From: an uncultured Brachyspira sp.
GTDB taxonomy: Bacteria > Cyanobacteriota > Vampirovibrionia > Gastranaerophilales > Gastranaerophilaceae
Direction: 5' to 3'
NCBI GenBank assembly: GCA_900321895.1
Contig: ONYB01000085.1
Location: forward strand, 1 to 6,656
DNA length: 6,656 nt
The notes under the pieces were generated by a model. It saw nothing but the letters and a program-made list of their open reading frames with translations. It ran no database searches and was not told where the DNA came from. Both the position numbers and the translations under genes were made by a program. Position 1 is the first letter of the stretch. Each line of letters starts with the position of its first letter. Of this stretch, positions 5,945-6,656 are shown one piece after another.

Positions 5945-6656
5945 ATGTCGAATATAGATAGAATACAGGATTTGCAGGAAGCCGTAACGGAAGACCCTAA
6001 GAATTTTCAAGCACGACGTGAACTTGCCGTGCTGTTGTTGGATTGCGGCTTTCCGGAAGAGGCTCTTAAACATTTTGCTTATTTAAAAGATTTTTTCCCT
6101 CAAGATAGCGGAATTTATTACAATCTAGGGATTGTTTTTGAAAAATTGAAACAGTACCCGAAAGCCGTTGTTGCGTATAAAAAAGCAATGGAGCTTTCGC
6201 CGGAAGAAACGGATGCGTGCTACAATTTAGGGCTTGTTTATATTGAGCTCAAAGAGTACGACGAAGGTATCGAGTGCTTTAAAAAAGTTCTGGAGAAAGA
6301 TACACAGGACTCAAATTCGTATTTCAGTCTCGGCATTTGCTATTTCAAAAAGGGCGATTTGATTGATGCGATGATAAATTTTCAAAACACTATTGATATA
6401 AACAATGAGGATATATATGCCCATTTTTATATCGGGAATATCTTTAAAACTTTGGGAGATCAGGAAGCTGCCGCAGAAGAATTTTATAAAGTTTTGGAGT
6501 TGTCGCCGGATTACAGTTGGGCGTATTTCAACCTTGCCGTAATAGATTATGAAAACGGCGAAACTCAAGACGCACTTGAAAAACTTGCCAAGACTTTGGA
6601 ACTTAACCCGAAGGATGGCGAGGCTTACAAGATTTATGCTCAAATTATGGCACAGC
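5945..6656 (+). CDS. Tetratricopeptide-repeat protein, incomplete at right edge
   Basis: The reading frame is open from the ATG at 5945 to the end of the window (237 complete codons). It encodes at least six TPR repeats at about residues 20-54, 57-88, 91-122, 124-156, 158-190 and 192-224, with a seventh beginning at 226. Clear examples are YYNLGIVFEKLKQYPKAVVA and CYNLGLVYIELKEYDEGIEC. There is no signal peptide, so the visible part is probably cytoplasmic. An in-frame TGA at 5930-5932 rules out an upstream start, and the next methionine (residue 82) lies inside a repeat, so the ATG at 5945 is well supported despite lacking a ribosome binding site. The gene diverges from the exported-protein gene across 96 bases. 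It is the second TPR gene within 3 kb, and the two share only general TPR resemblance as far as I can see. What follows the repeats lies outside the window; a C-terminal catalytic domain cannot be excluded. Confidence 0.9.
   Translation, partial: MSNIDRIQDLQEAVTEDPKNFQARRELAVLLLDCGFPEEALKHFAYLKDFFPQDSGIYYNLGIVFEKLKQYPKAVVAYKKAMELSPEETDACYNLGLVYIELKEYDEGIECFKKVLEKDTQDSNSYFSLGICYFKKGDLIDAMINFQNTIDINNEDIYAHFYIGNIFKTLGDQEAAAEEFYKVLELSPDYSWAYFNLAVIDYENGETQDALEKLAKTLELNPKDGEAYKIYAQIMAQ

Noticed and set aside
5475..5957. 160-codon open frame on the plus strand opposite the exported-protein gene
   Set aside because: It is antisense to a gene with a clear signal peptide, ribosome binding site and promoter, and its translation shows no domain and runs through the divergent promoter region into the second TPR gene.
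5945..5964. ATGTCGAAT at the second TPR start resembling ATGTCGAAT upstream of the large TPR gene (minus strand, 5065-5050)
   Set aside because: One copy is coding and the other is non-coding AT-rich sequence; the short match is likely chance.
6311..6643. 110-codon minus-strand open frame inside the second TPR gene
   Set aside because: The plus-strand frame has clear TPR repeats over this whole stretch; the antisense frame has no motif and no good start context.

Overview
The window looks like a chromosomal piece of an AT-rich bacterium related to Cyanobacteria, most plausibly a non-photosynthetic member of that phylum (Melainabacteria/Vampirovibrionia, for example Gastranaerophilales). Two proteins carry the argument. 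RuvB has the cyanobacterial-style segments SAPALERPRDI and LKGGEILFIDEIHRL, and ribosomal protein L19 has the cyanobacterial-style core FQGVGVERVFLLHSPRI. The low GC of the DNA fits the gut and environmental non-photosynthetic lineages better than most photosynthetic ones. This placement rests on remembered family sequences, not on a search.

Layout: (1) 1-997, minus strand: ruvB, missing only its last few codons at the left edge. (2) 998-1373: a divergent intergenic region with a leaderless-type ruvB promoter, a nested palindromic repeat element (about 1051-1165) and the upstream region of rplS. (3) 1374-3281, plus strand: the tightly packed operon rplS-rbgA-rnhB (L19, ribosome-assembly GTPase, RNase HII), a gene order also seen in Firmicutes; rbgA uses a TTG start inside rplS and rnhB a GTG start. 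(4) 3324-3343: a hairpin serving as a two-way terminator between convergent genes. (5) 3351-5021, minus strand: a 556-residue TPR protein. (6) 5095-5131: a terminator-like hairpin. (7) 5174-5848, minus strand: an exported protein of unknown function with a probable beta-rich domain and a glycine-zipper segment. (8) 5849-5944: back-to-back promoters. (9) 5945 to the right edge, plus strand: a second TPR protein, incomplete, with a leaderless-type start.

The left half is housekeeping: Holliday-junction migration (RuvB), 50S subunit structure and maturation (L19, RbgA) and removal of RNA from DNA (RNase HII). The right half is less understood: two TPR scaffold proteins flank a secreted protein, and the exported gene shares a 96-bp promoter region with the second TPR gene. 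No CRISPR array, tRNA, rRNA, transposase or phage gene is visible. I see no clear new multi-gene system. The best leads are the twin leaderless promoters in front of ruvB and the second TPR gene, a beta-clamp-binding motif at the extreme C terminus of RNase HII, the palindromic intergenic element, and the TPR/exported-protein neighbourhood.
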